From positions 17,339,999-17,403,998 of the forward strand of contig NC_092565.1 of NCBI RefSeq assembly GCF_037975245.1: a stretch of 64,000 bases of DNA. Direction: 5' to 3'. The translations under genes were made by a program, and so were the position numbers. The notes under the pieces were generated by a model that worked only from the letters and a program-made list of their open reading frames with translations, ran no database searches and had not been told where the DNA came from. Shown here piece after piece: positions 12,692-23,500 of this stretch (position 1 is its first letter; the number at the start of each line of letters is the position of its first letter). The stretch is from Apostichopus japonicus. Taxonomy: Eukaryota > Echinodermata > Holothuroidea > Aspidochirotida > Stichopodidae.

Positions 12692-12835
12692 CTGAGATTC
12701 CAGTGAAAACGAAAAGCTGATAAATAGTTTTACCAAGCAATCCATTGAGTACGAATCCGAGGCCAAATAGAAAGCCGCCGGTTATACCCACACTCCTGTA
12801 TTGGAATCCCTTGAGTAGAGGAGCAGAAATTCCAG
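12692..12835 (-). CDS. MCT-like copy 1, exon 2
   Basis: Acceptor TTTTACAG|CTGG and donor CTCAG|GTAATG bound a 144-base phase 1-1 exon. It encodes residues 66-113 with glycine-rich membrane helices (GITGGFLFGLGFVLNGLLG). Confidence 0.8.
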
Positions 12836-13625
12836 CTGTAAAAGAATGATCCCGCATGAATAAGACATCAATCTACACGGGGGAGCCGGTTGAGGGGAGG
12901 GGATTGTCAGTGTTGTGGAAAATCAAAGCCATATTTCCCACTGTATCTCTACGTTTGTGTCCTCTCCCCCCCCCCCCCCCCCGTCTTATAGAACCCTCTT
13001 GTGCAGCCTCTGGCTGCATGAAATATACTACTGCTTTCATACCTAATTTTATAATGTTTTGGTGCGGTCGGTGCGAACTTCCAGGGCCCAGGCAGTTGCG
13101 GCTTGATGTCAAGAACCAACAGAAGTAACCAGTCATCCGTAGTCATCCTGCGAAGCGGTCAATATTTATCATTACATATGCAGACAGTATGCAAAACACC
13201 CCCTCCCTTAAACTAGGAGCAATTCGAAAGAAATCTTTTCCTCAACAAAGACAACCTGCATGAGAGTGCCATATCCGGTCGTCTTGAGGTGCCAAAATAA
13301 AAAGTGCTCAAACAAGCCCGATAAATCATGCATGGTTCACCTTGGTTGCATGTGGATTCTCCTTCGGGGGCTCATTTCTATTGTGGCACCGGGCCCTGTT
13401 GATCCTTATAACGTCATTGGTTACTACCCTCTGCAGTATGTAGCAAATAATAATGCAAGGTAGCAATGAAACATATCAACAGTTAGGCAAACATGAACAT
13501 ATATGGGTAAGTTAGATTTCCTTAATTACGTTAACACAGTAACATTATAGAGTTAGATATACACAATCACTTGACAACAATGTTTAGATTTTATTCGATA
13601 ATGTGATAGGAATATGTGAGCTTAC

Positions 13626-13821
13626 CGACGATGTATGCGATTGATGCTTGGAAAGTAAATATCCATCCAGCATAAATATTAGAGGTGTTGTACGCTATCA
13701 CAAGATCATCAAATAATACCCCGAAAGCTTTGAACGTCCCGCTCTGAAAGAAAACGACTAAAATACCCGAAAATAAGATGTCAATTGAAACGAACAGTTT
13801 TTCCAATGTGTTCTTCGCCAT
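13626..13821 (-). CDS. MCT-like copy 1, exon 1
   Basis: Starts at the ATG (13819-13821) preceding AKNTLEKLF, the same start available in all three copies. A reading from 13830 would need GTG. It encodes residues 1-65, including the first membrane segment (SIDILFSGILVVFF), and ends at CATCGTCG|GTAAG in phase 1. Confidence 0.8.
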
Positions 13822-14960
13822 GTTCGCCACAGAATTAACCAGTCACCAGAGAAACAGTGTGATGGCGTTGTGGCTGCGAAACTTTGATGAAGTTTAATAG
13901 AAAATAAATAGAGTTGCAGCGCTAGAAAATGAAGAAAAACTGGTTCCTTCATTTGCATCAAATTTTGCTGGAAAAACAATGGAAATTCGTTTACGAATGT
14001 TGATATTATACAGATGTAGATATACTGTCTTGATATTAAACATTTAATACGCAAATTCAGCTGATGAAAAGCAAACCGTTGTTAGTTGTCAACAGTCTGG
14101 AAACACTCAAAGCCGTATATTAACACACTTCATCAATAGCGCCGTCACTTCTCAAAGTATCGCAGAAGGTATATTAACAGCTCTATCATGTTGGTGATGT
14201 CTTTTCTCTCCCTTTCCCATCCTGTCCTAAACTCCCCCCCCCCCACCCCACCACCACTCCACTTGATGTTAATGTTTATTAGTTATCGTTGGTAGTCTCG
14301 TTGTTGTTGCAACTTCCGTTCATTGATCATATTGAAACTTTAGACAGCTACTTTCATTCTCTCTTAATAATTATTTACAGTGGGAGAATGTAATGATATG
14401 GGTGTGTGTTTGAGTAGGAAGGGGTGGGGGTAGCTCTGGCTCGTATAGGGCTAGTAAGGTTAGTATTGTAGAACAACAAAAGTTAATACAACAATGTATG
14501 CAACACTTTCGTAAGATAATCTCACATGGTGGGTAAAATAAAGCTATATTTTGCTCTTAAATTTAAAAGCCTCATAGATATAGTTTGTTATTTGTAGATC
14601 TAAACATACTAAAATGTTCTGACCTATCACCTGTAACATGTATCTATTGCTGTAAAACCAGAAATACTTTGAATGATAGAATTGTGTAAGTGACTGTGAG
14701 ATTTGCATCATATTATGAGGGTCGGAGGGGTGATGAAGGGGTGGGGAGGGGTGGGGGAGCTGGTCGTGCAAGGATAAGCACATCACGAGCAACTGATATA
14801 GTGCCGTATTTGATTCGTCATATGCCTTTGAAAGTATATTGCCTCGTTCTGGGAGCAACTAAAGAATGAGGTATGAGATCCAGTCATGCATAGGTTGAAC
14901 AAACCTTCTCATCTATGTTAATGAAGTTATTTTGCATATTGTAACAATTAGTCATTCTCC
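13822..14960. other. 5' flank of copy 1, conserved between units
   Basis: This lies upstream of the minus-strand gene. About 14036-14900 is repeated at 1350-2160, 26795-27830 and 44970-45720. No promoter element could be assigned with confidence. It is the segment kept in all four units. Confidence 0.6.
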
Positions 14961-15809
14961 AATATACTCAGCTAATGACTCACATTAAGGTTACATTAAT
15001 TTCACTATAGGTTCAAATGTTTAAAGAGGTGATACGTTATAGTAAGAAGGAGGAACAATTTGATGAATGATACTGATTCACACTCAGTGGAAGACATTTT
15101 ATGATGCAAATGTGCCACCATGTGCCACCATTTACATACGTATATGCCACCATTTACAATCGCCACCATTTAAAAACGCCACCATTTACGTACGTATAAT
15201 GTATGTCAACATTGAGAACACAACTACTATAGGCTGTCAAAATCTCACAAATGCAATACTGCAGTGCATAGATATAATATATTGTACTATACCGTTGAAT
15301 GGCTGACATCCCCAGATAACCATTTAAGTACTGTGGCAATGTGGCAATTTGGCAATGTGGCAATTTCTAGTTAGGTAAATGGGAAAGTGCAGATGCGGAG
15401 TGGGAGACGGGTAAGAGAGTAGCGAAGTAAATTGTGGCAATTCTCTATAGCTAACCCTGCTTGTTGAAGTAGGAGCATGACTGACCATTATTTGACTTTC
15501 TAGCATATTTAGAGCCAATTACAGACGACCATTTGTAGCAGCTATTGGTATCGAAACAGGGACCTTTTTACTGGTTGTATTTTCAGACATAACTAGTTTT
15601 GTAGAAACATGCAGGTTGTACTATTGACAATAAATGATTGCCCAACTGGTAACTGATAGGGCTCAGATAATATATGTGCAGACAGCGACTGCATATCATT
15701 CTGAAAAGTTTCCATCAAGTTTTATTACATTTCTCCAAAAGAAATTTGTATTGTTTGTCTGAGCCTTTCAGTCAATATGAAAGAATAATGGTGCTATCAT
15801 ATACAGTTG
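14961..15809. other. Unit B-specific sequence, no gene seen
   Basis: It replaces the segment at 2200-4030 of unit A. It contains a short tandem field of GCCACCATTTAC words (15110-15198) and a GGCAATGTGGCAATTT microrepeat (15330-15370). No exon is supported. Confidence 0.5.
15110..15198. repeat. GCCACCATTTAC short tandem repeat
   Basis: About five degenerate units of 15-25 bases contain GCCACCATTTAC, some extended by ATACGTAT. Confidence 0.75.
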
Positions 15810-17204
15810 TCAAGGCCAGAGATCTTCCACTCCTAGTCATCCTCGATACCAATTCAATATGAGTACCACAATGCTCCTACACAAAAAAAAAAGGAAACCT
15901 AAAAGATCATGATCCATGGGTGAGTCATACATATATACAGTGACAAGCTACTGCTTGTGGGTCAAGTAATATTAAAATCAAGAGTACATGGTCTCCGGGA
16001 AAGTATGCACAACTGAGTCATTATACGTATCAAATAGCAGGAAAAATCAGTTATGGTATGCAGGCACAGCGAACATACACAGGATATTTTTTGGGGGTGG
16101 AATGGTCGAAACCTGACCTTAGCTCGTTAGCACCACACAACAGGCAATTAAATATGACACTTGAGAGGGGATTTTGGCAAGGACGTGGGTAGTAGGGGTG
16201 GGGGTTAAGGATTGATATTTGCGAGGAATGTTTGACCCCTACTGCAGGTCTGCATAAAAATGCCCAGACAAAGTTCTAGTTCGCCCACTGAAGAGACGGT
16301 GGTTGCCACCCTGAAACTACGATGAGGTCAGCTTTGAGGGACTTATAGCCAGAGAATTTTTTTTATTTTTTTTATAGAATAACAACACACTCTTTGGCAC
16401 AACCACTGCATAAACAACTTTAAGCACTATGAAAAGATTTGAGGTAAAGTAGTTGGACGGAATGTTTAAATGAAAGGCAAGTCCAGGAATGGTAAGAAAG
16501 TTTTGTCGAACAGTTATGAAGCACGTGGATACAATAATATATCATCCTATATAAGATATAAGAAAAAATATATATATGCACCCAGCAAAAAAAATCTTAC
16601 AACGGTAAACTATGGTTAAATTAGGGTAAACATGGTAAATTAACCACAGTAGCCCTATGTAGAATAAAATTATGGTGCATACTTAGTTTACAAAAACTAT
16701 ACAATCAATATACTGTAAAACTGTTTAACCATTATACTGTAGTCATGCATTCTTTTGACTGCAGCATATAGACCAAATCTGGTGCATATAAAATAGTATA
16801 CCAATAGTAATAATATGGTAAAACTGTGGTACAACTAGGTAAACCATGGTACAAGCTGGTAAACCTTGGCACAGGTATGGGGTAAATTTGTGGTTAAATT
16901 ATAGGTAAAAACCATGGTTACCGTAAGGCCATAGTACACATAGGGTAATTATCAGGCATGTCTCACAATCAATTAAAATACTACCGTTTTACTGCATTTA
17001 TACAGTAATGTGCAAGAACTGTTTAGTTGGCATAGTAGATGATGAATCTTTCGATTATTCTCCGCATTTTAAGCTTCAATCACACCACTCACCCAAAAAG
17101 AGTGAGCAAAGGAGCGAAAAGCAAGACATAGAAGACGGTTAATAGGTGACAAATACTTCCTCTAAATGTGACCACGAGTTATGGGGGATTTGCAACGTTC
17201 CTAC
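15810..17204. other. Segment shared by units B and C, no gene seen
   Basis: It matches about 33470-35560. No exon is supported. It includes the GTAAAACCATGG repeat field, listed separately. Confidence 0.6.
16590..16960. repeat. Degenerate GGTAAAACCATGGTACAA minisatellite, unit B
   Basis: Many imperfect units of about 15-20 bases carry GGTAAA, CCATGGTA and ACAATTAGGG words. The homologous field in unit C is at 34210-34830 and is longer. Confidence 0.75.
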
Positions 17205-17269
17205 CAAGGGGGCAGCAATATCGGTCCTAGCAAATCGGGTGTCAAACCACAATTAATTGCTCCCATTGA

Positions 17270-18080
17270 CTGACACACTCAACTTTATTTATTTACTTTT
17301 ATTTATTTAAATTTTATTTAATTGAGGGTAACTCGGTAAGCCAGAGCTTATCTACCCCAAGGCCCTCAGTTACAAAGACAAATTTAAAGATATTGTATTA
17401 AGAATCAAACAATCAAATGAATTTTAAGACAGACAGATACACGAATAAAAGAAGCAAATGAAAGAGTATAAAAAGAGCAGGTATAGAAATACAGACAATA
17501 AGAGAAGCGGAAGAATAAAACAACAGTAAATAGAAAACATAAAAAAGAAACCAAACAATGAAAACAAACAAAGCCCTGTAGGATAGTTAAATACGAAAGG
17601 AGCATAGGAATTAAATAAAGTAATGAAACAGATATATAATGTTAAAGTAGATAAATATACATTAAATGTAAGGATGAAGGAAACGTTTAAAACAATTTAA
17701 ATTAGGAGCTTCTCTGATACTTATAGTTAAAATGTTCCACAGTTTTGCCCCAAGGTATGAAAATCGTTTTCTATGAAATTCGGTTCTTCCTCCGCACATA
17801 TATAAAGCTGACGTTGAAGCAGAACTTAAGCCATGATTATGGATAAAACTTGTAAACGTGAACATATCTTTCATATATGAAGGAGTGTAACCATTTAGGG
17901 ACTTATGCACCATCAGTAATCTTTTATATTTTACGCGTTGGTCAAATGTTTTCCATCTGAATTTGTCGAATAGGTCAGTAGATCTATCATCATATGATGC
18001 ATCTATAGTATAATCCTAGTATCCTTCTTTTGAAGTTGCTCTATTCTGTTAATATCGTCACTTTCCAAGGCCGCTAAAGC
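17270..18080 (-). mobile_element. Truncated LINE 3' end (CR1/L2-like), unit B
   Basis: A non-LTR retrotransposon fragment and the best preserved of three homologous relics. On the minus strand it reads INRIEQLQKK (about 18040), then DLFDKFRWKTFDQRVKYKR and the 83-codon stretch at 17662-17913 with SLNGYTPSYMKD, KRFSYLGAKLWN and a final FKRFLHPYI before a stop. This is the standard C-terminal tail of CR1/L2/Jockey-type reverse transcriptases. Roughly 350 bases of 3' UTR follow, ending in AAATAAATA repeats near 17281-17320. The 5' part, including the catalytic domain, is missing. Confidence 0.85.
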
Positions 18081-18219
18081 ATGTTAGTTTAAAACTGACA
18101 TGACCTACCCACCACTGTACATTATGGCTGATGGCTGGGCTATCACAGCACATTCAACTTTTGCCACCATGACCGTTTTTGAGCTAGAAGAGCTCAAAGG
18201 TTAGCATAGCGCTTCCCAA

Positions 18220-18530
18220 CAATTCAATTCAATTCAATTCAATTTCTTTATTCCAGTATAAATTATAAAATTTATAAGTAGGACACATAAAAATGATACA
18301 TAAAATACGTAAACATGTACAAAAATGAAAGCATGAACGAAAACAAGAAATAAGATAGAGGATAAGAAGTTTTAAAGATTAAAAGGATTTTAACAGAGAT
18401 TCTAAGAACCCATTTTGAATATAAATGGCTGCTCTGTAGATAAATGAGTTCTTAAAAAGCATAATTCTAAAAGATGAAGCTTTCTCTGCGAAATCTTCTT
18501 GTTTCATCCCGGATTTTCTAAAATGCCTCT
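18220..18530 (-). mobile_element. Second LINE 3' fragment with GAATT tail
   Basis: On the minus strand this ends in an AATAAAGAAATTGAATTGAATT-type microsatellite (18222-18245), typical of LINE 3' ends. A weakly coding stretch (reading KNSFIYRAAIY at about 18430) resembles a reverse-transcriptase tail. It is found only in unit B. Family not assigned. Confidence 0.5.
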
Positions 18531-19535
18531 AAATCACCTACAATCGTCCAGATTTGTATACCAGCAGTAGATTATTTCATCCTCTTCAACATTCAAGCAT
18601 CAAAAAGAATGATGAAGAATGCACACAAACATATATAAATCAAAATTCAGTACGGTAGGTCACTTTAGGTTAATTTTCACCTAATTGTGTTACTATATAC
18701 GGCTCTGGGTCCTAATCTATGTACGTCTCTGGGTACAAACAGACCGCATATGTCCTCACAGAGCCGTATATAGATATGGGTACTACTCAGACTGATCCCA
18801 TATACGGCCCTGGTTCTGGGAACTAATGCGCGTGATCTAATACTGTTCACATTTGTATATCTCAACCTATGCACTATATAGTTGTAACAAGGCAACATGC
18901 ATGCATGCATGCATATGAGCGGCCTGGTGACGGTAGACGAATCCACTGGAGCTTAATAGGAGGGGGTGGGAGGGAGGGATGTGGGTACAGGCGGACAGTG
19001 AGACACGTGACAAACGAAACATCGTTATTCTCAATGTGTTCATATGACAAACGTCCCAGTGCCGAAATAAAACATTGTTTTGAAGCATTGATACTAGTAC
19101 GTGGAGATTCAACTTGGCTGGTGTGTATGTGTGTGTGTGTGGGGGGGGGGGGGGTTGGCTAAAGCATGTCGTGCAATGAGACCCTCTTTCATGTTTGTTT
19201 GACTCCGGCACATATGTCGAGTGCTTCTTGTTGTTTCTTGAGAAGAAAGGCAGAAAAAAAAGCAACCCCACCCCCAAACATCAGTAAAGATTAATCCATC
19301 GGTTCCTATAATCGAAGGATGTTTTTTCAATTAACAAACACGTTCAAAAAGTGTTTTCCTTGCGCTTCTCTTTCTCTTTGCTATCAATTATTAAGCATGT
19401 CATTGACTGTTACATAAAAAGAAAATTTCATGGCATAAAAATTGCAGTCGCCTGAACTTTCATCCAAGTTTAGTTGGAGGATAAGCCGAAAGTACTACCT
19501 TTACAAATAAAATACATTAAAGGAGAAGCAAACCT
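18531..19535. other. Unit B-specific spacer with microsatellites
   Basis: No gene is seen. It holds a CATG repeat at 18896-18914, a GT/poly-G tract at 19119-19154 and a palindromic GAGCCGTATAT / ATATACGGC pair near 18770-18810. The open frames here follow low-complexity sequence. Confidence 0.5.
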
Positions 19536-20407
19536 AGCCATAGCTTACCTTTCAATGGGACATATGCTAAAAAATCCTGCAGGAGAGGTAACTTAAATCG
19601 TGTTCCATTCCGGAGATGTTATAGGGTGCTTTATTTGTGTTATATCATAATATGAAGTGAAATCTTTTACTTCCCGTTTACATTGCTTTTCATAATTTCA
19701 ATATGAGCCTAAACAGGTTTTCTAATGAAATCAATGCCGGATGATACCGGGAAACCAAAAGTATCTGCACTGACAACTGAACACATTCAGTAAATAAAAT
19801 ACAAATTTATGCATTATAGTTTTCTAGCTGCTCAAGTGATGATGTCATAGCTGGTCATGCTGAAGGCGGTATAGTCTCGCCGTAAATACCACTATATATT
19901 CAAAATGAAATAAGATTTTTTATTAGGGTTCTTCATTACATTAATCACTTGATAGTACAAAAACATTCGGCTACCACGAGTTGAATTATTTTCCAACCGG
20001 GTACATAATCATTTCAGTTTAAAAGAAACACACCAGTTGTAATGTTGGTTTAGCCCGTTTATGGCATCACGGTGATTGCGCAATGCATTCATCAAATTAA
20101 AGTGCATAAAACTGTAAATTATTTGACACTTTAACAACGAAATTATCTATACGGTGCTGGGAGTGGGGTGGAGGAGGTGATCGAGGGGCAGGGACAATGA
20201 GCTCCGTTTCTTAAGTACTATATGTCATGAAGCTCAGTCTTTATGTAAGCCCACAGGTTTGCTCGTTTTGTGAACTGTGGAGAGTGATATGACAGTATAG
20301 TAAGGTACTTTTCAGGATATTTATGTGGAAAGACAACATTGTAAACATTGTCGCTGTGCAAAGATCATCGCTCCGTAACGTCACTTTACGTAACAAGGGT
20401 TACTTTG
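19536..20407. other. 3' flank of the intact MCT-like gene
   Basis: Conserved with 5931-6754 and 36390-37295. It probably contains the 3' untranslated region of the minus-strand gene. No separate gene is seen. Confidence 0.55.
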
Positions 20408-20538
20408 TTACTCGTTGCATTCAATGATGTTTCCGTCCATCTTATGCATACCCAATGCCAATACAATTGAAGCGATGTTGATGAATATTACGATGCTGAA
20501 GATGATTGTAAATGATCCAGATATATCGAGAAGAGCAC
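20408..20538 (-). CDS. Intact MCT-like gene, exon 4
   Basis: 131 bases after acceptor TTTTCATAG. It encodes the last membrane helix and the tail KMDGNIIECNE with stop TAA (20408-20410). Confidence 0.85.
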
Positions 20539-23500
20539 CTATGAAAACAAAGGAAGAAAGAACCAAAAAAAAAAAAACAGTTAAAATTAGAAACAGCAAG
20601 TATTAGAATGAAAACTTTACATAAAATGACATATACCCTGGGTCGGTATGATAGTGAACCGTACCTGAAACTTCCTACTTCCACACTCACCCGTTCCTAT
20701 GCACAACAGTCATAATTAATCAAAATGATGAGTTCAAAAAAAAAAAAAAAAACGGAAATAAGTAGCTGCGATGACTGTACTAGATATAGTTATTGCAAAT
20801 TTGATATTTACTTCATTCTTTCATCTTCGGAGGTAACCATTCTCGTTCCTTCCGAGAGGCTCTCTCCGGCCCACCTCCCGTTTTTCCCGCCCTTCTCACC
20901 CTACATTCTCCCACAAATTATAAGAATTTTGGTAGCGCACGCACCACTTTACCTGAAATTATCCCACCAAGTTGCATCAATGCACCGCTAAAGAAGTAAC
21001 TTATTGCTACCCCCTGCCTCATGTGTACCTTGCAGACATATCTTGGTAGTATACCATTAAGGGCACAGTCTGCGTAAGCCAGTGAAAATCCACAGAAAAG
21101 TGACGAAACTGCAAGTGTCCAAAAATCTTGGAAGAAAATGTATCCTGATAAAGAAACAGTGCAAATAGTAGCTGGAATCACTGAACAAGTTATAGAGTTC
21201 ATTCGATTGCTCCAAAAAACGAACAAGACCACAAGTTTACCAAAGAGACCTCCTATGCCACCGCATACTGATAGAAGTACCGCAACATCTGATGGTAGGC
21301 CCAAGGATTTTCCAAATGGAACTAAGAAAACAGCCCAAACAACGAAGGAGTAACTAAGTAATGAATGTATCATAATGTAAAGGGCAAATATTGGATGCCT
21401 TGTTGCAGGTTCAATGCTACATAAAATGAGAAGGTTGCCCATTCTTGTCTCTTCGGTCTTGTCCTCAGGGCCGGCTGATTCGTCCTTTCGGTTTGTCGAC
21501 TCAGATGACTCATGGGCGTGGTCATGATGGACGGACTGAGGACATGGTGTCTTTGGTTTCATTAATACCCCAGATATCATACAATTCCATACTATTGCGC
21601 CCATTATCAAGTAAGACCCGGATAGTCCGTATTCTTCTCGTAGTTGTTCGAGCAGGACTGGGATGGCTGTTATCCCTAAGTATTGAAACAGCTCCCTCAC
21701 AGAGTAGGCCACAGGGAAGGTTTCCTTATCAAAGTGTTCGAAAAATGTCATAATCAGCGAAAAATATAAGAGTCCTCCCCCGACAGCTGTAAATTAAAAA
21801 AAAAAATGTTTTTCGTAATGAGGAGGCAGATTTGGAGCACTAGAGAACAGTAAACTACACAAAGGCTGATCCATGATTTCTCGAACTAGATGGTGGCTGG
21901 TGGAGGGAAGGGTTGTAAGGGGGGGGGGGGCAGAAGGCATGTAGAACAGTACATATCGAAATTACTGCAGCATACTGGTGTGATAATCAATCATCGGTGA
22001 AGAGTAAGAAACGCTTACAAGTGAAGCGTAGCAATAACTATAATTATATGTGCATGTGTTTTTTCAAAGTCATATGTTTGTAGCATGGTTCCTTACACCA
22101 GGACTTCGATCGGTTGTGATCATGACAAACTTAGTGCATGTAGTATGCCAGATTCTTACACGTTATCGTCACCATTACAGCAAAGCTATATCCTTAAACA
22201 AAAACATTGTCTGAAAATGTTTGGGTAAGAACAAAAGAAGTATATTTCGTGCTACTTCAGCCCCCCCCCCCCCTCGGGACTCCAAACGGGGCCAACTCGG
22301 GTTCATTTTGGGAGCCCCCGTTTTGCGGGGCCAACTCGGGCGCCGTTTCGGGAGCCCCCATTTAATTAAGTAAGTAATTACACATGTACATGTCACCCTA
22401 TGTGAATTTAACTCTTTCCACAACACTAAGGGCGACATTGGCGATTTAATGTAAATACGTCACACTGGACCATTGTTAGGACTCCAGAATGAGTGCTATT
22501 TATAATACTCCTTCTGCAAAGTACATGTAGCAAGGAATTTAATTAACTAATAAATAACACATGTACATGTTTCTTGAGCTTTGCTTTTGATCTGTTTGGG
22601 AGTCTTATCGAATCCAACAACCTTTTTTCCATTTTGGATATTCCGGGACAGTACTTTAGTTCCACATTACATGGTACACAAACTGCAGAAGGGAATGTAT
22701 ACACGTACACGTTTGTAACAGAAGTGATAGTACCAGACCAGCCAATGCACTAAGTAATATCCAGAATTTTTACTTCCTACGTGAACGCTTATTGGAAGTG
22801 TTAAATGTTTTTAGAAGATACCATGCAAGGTTCTTCAAGAAGAAACAGATTGAAGCAAAACTAGCTATAACGCGAATAGATGATATGATGTCATCGTTAT
22901 ATTGGAAATCGGCCCCTCTGGGAGCCGCAGACACCCGTTTTTTTTTGAGGGGGGGGGGGGGTGGGGCGGGGGCTGTCTCCCCTTTTTCGGGAGCCGTTTC
23001 GGAAGCCTTCGTTTAGCTTGTAAGAGTAATATAGGTATTTATATATGATAAAGGTTTACTTGTTAAAGTATATATAGGCCTAGGTATTAATATAAATATA
23101 AAAGTATTAATATTATAAGTATATCTTCTAAAGCAACCAGGCGCGTAGCCAGGAATTTGCCAAGGGAGGGGCGAAACTGTAGATTCGGGATTGCAAACTA
23201 TCTAAGCGTAGCGCCACCATGATTGGCGCGAAACGTACAAGAAAATTTTGACTGAAATTGCCTCCCAGATCGCTGGAAATGGCACTTCCCAGGCCTTGTA
23301 AGTTGCATCTTAGCCTTTTCTCTTTTGAAAATACTAGCGATATCATTAAAACATATAAAAAAAAAATATGCTCAAGGGGGGGGGGGCGGCTGCCCCCTTC
23401 GCCCCCCCCCCCCCTTGGCTACGCGCCTGAAAGCAACGACGATAGATTTCAGTATTTTTAAATCTGAACGAATAGGATTTGCAGAACGCGTGATTAAAGT

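Larger units (their letters stand above)
6755..13821 (-). pseudogene. MCT-like transporter copy 1, single frameshift
   Basis: A minus-strand four-exon gene: exon 1 13626-13821, exon 2 12692-12835, exon 3 7611-8445, exon 4 6755-6885, all with GT-AG introns. Exon sizes match the intact copy (196, 144, 834, 131) except exon 3, which is 835 bases. The extra base is in an A6 run at 8418-8423 (A5 in both paralogues), about codon 121, and spliced translation then stops within about ten codons. Everything downstream is otherwise open, including the membrane segments after the hydrophilic loop. Family knowledge points to an SLC16/MCT-type major facilitator. With only one homopolymer indel, it could be a recent pseudogene, or a working gene carrying a sequencing or assembly error. 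Confidence 0.75.
1347..14015. repeat. Tandem duplicated unit A (first full unit)
   Basis: The unit starts in the 5' flank of a lost upstream gene copy, passes through a LINE relic (about 5160-5930) and contains MCT-like copy 1 on the minus strand. Sequence at 1350-2200 matches 14036-14960, 26795-27840 and 44970-45720. Sequence at 2200-3960 matches 27840-32930 apart from insertions there. Sequence at 5090-6755 matches 17205-20408 and 35555-37296. It differs from the other units by a 985-base insertion at 4105-5089 and by lacking the GTAAAACCATGG-type repeat field. Confidence 0.85.

Noticed and set aside
13822-13830. Earlier start at 13830 for copy 1
   Set aside because: The codon is GTG. The shared ATG at 13819-13821 is available in all three copies.
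18867-19277. 136-codon minus-strand frame with proline/histidine runs
   Set aside because: It crosses a GT microsatellite, a C-tract and a CATG repeat. Low-complexity sequence explains it, and it lies in sequence unique to unit B.
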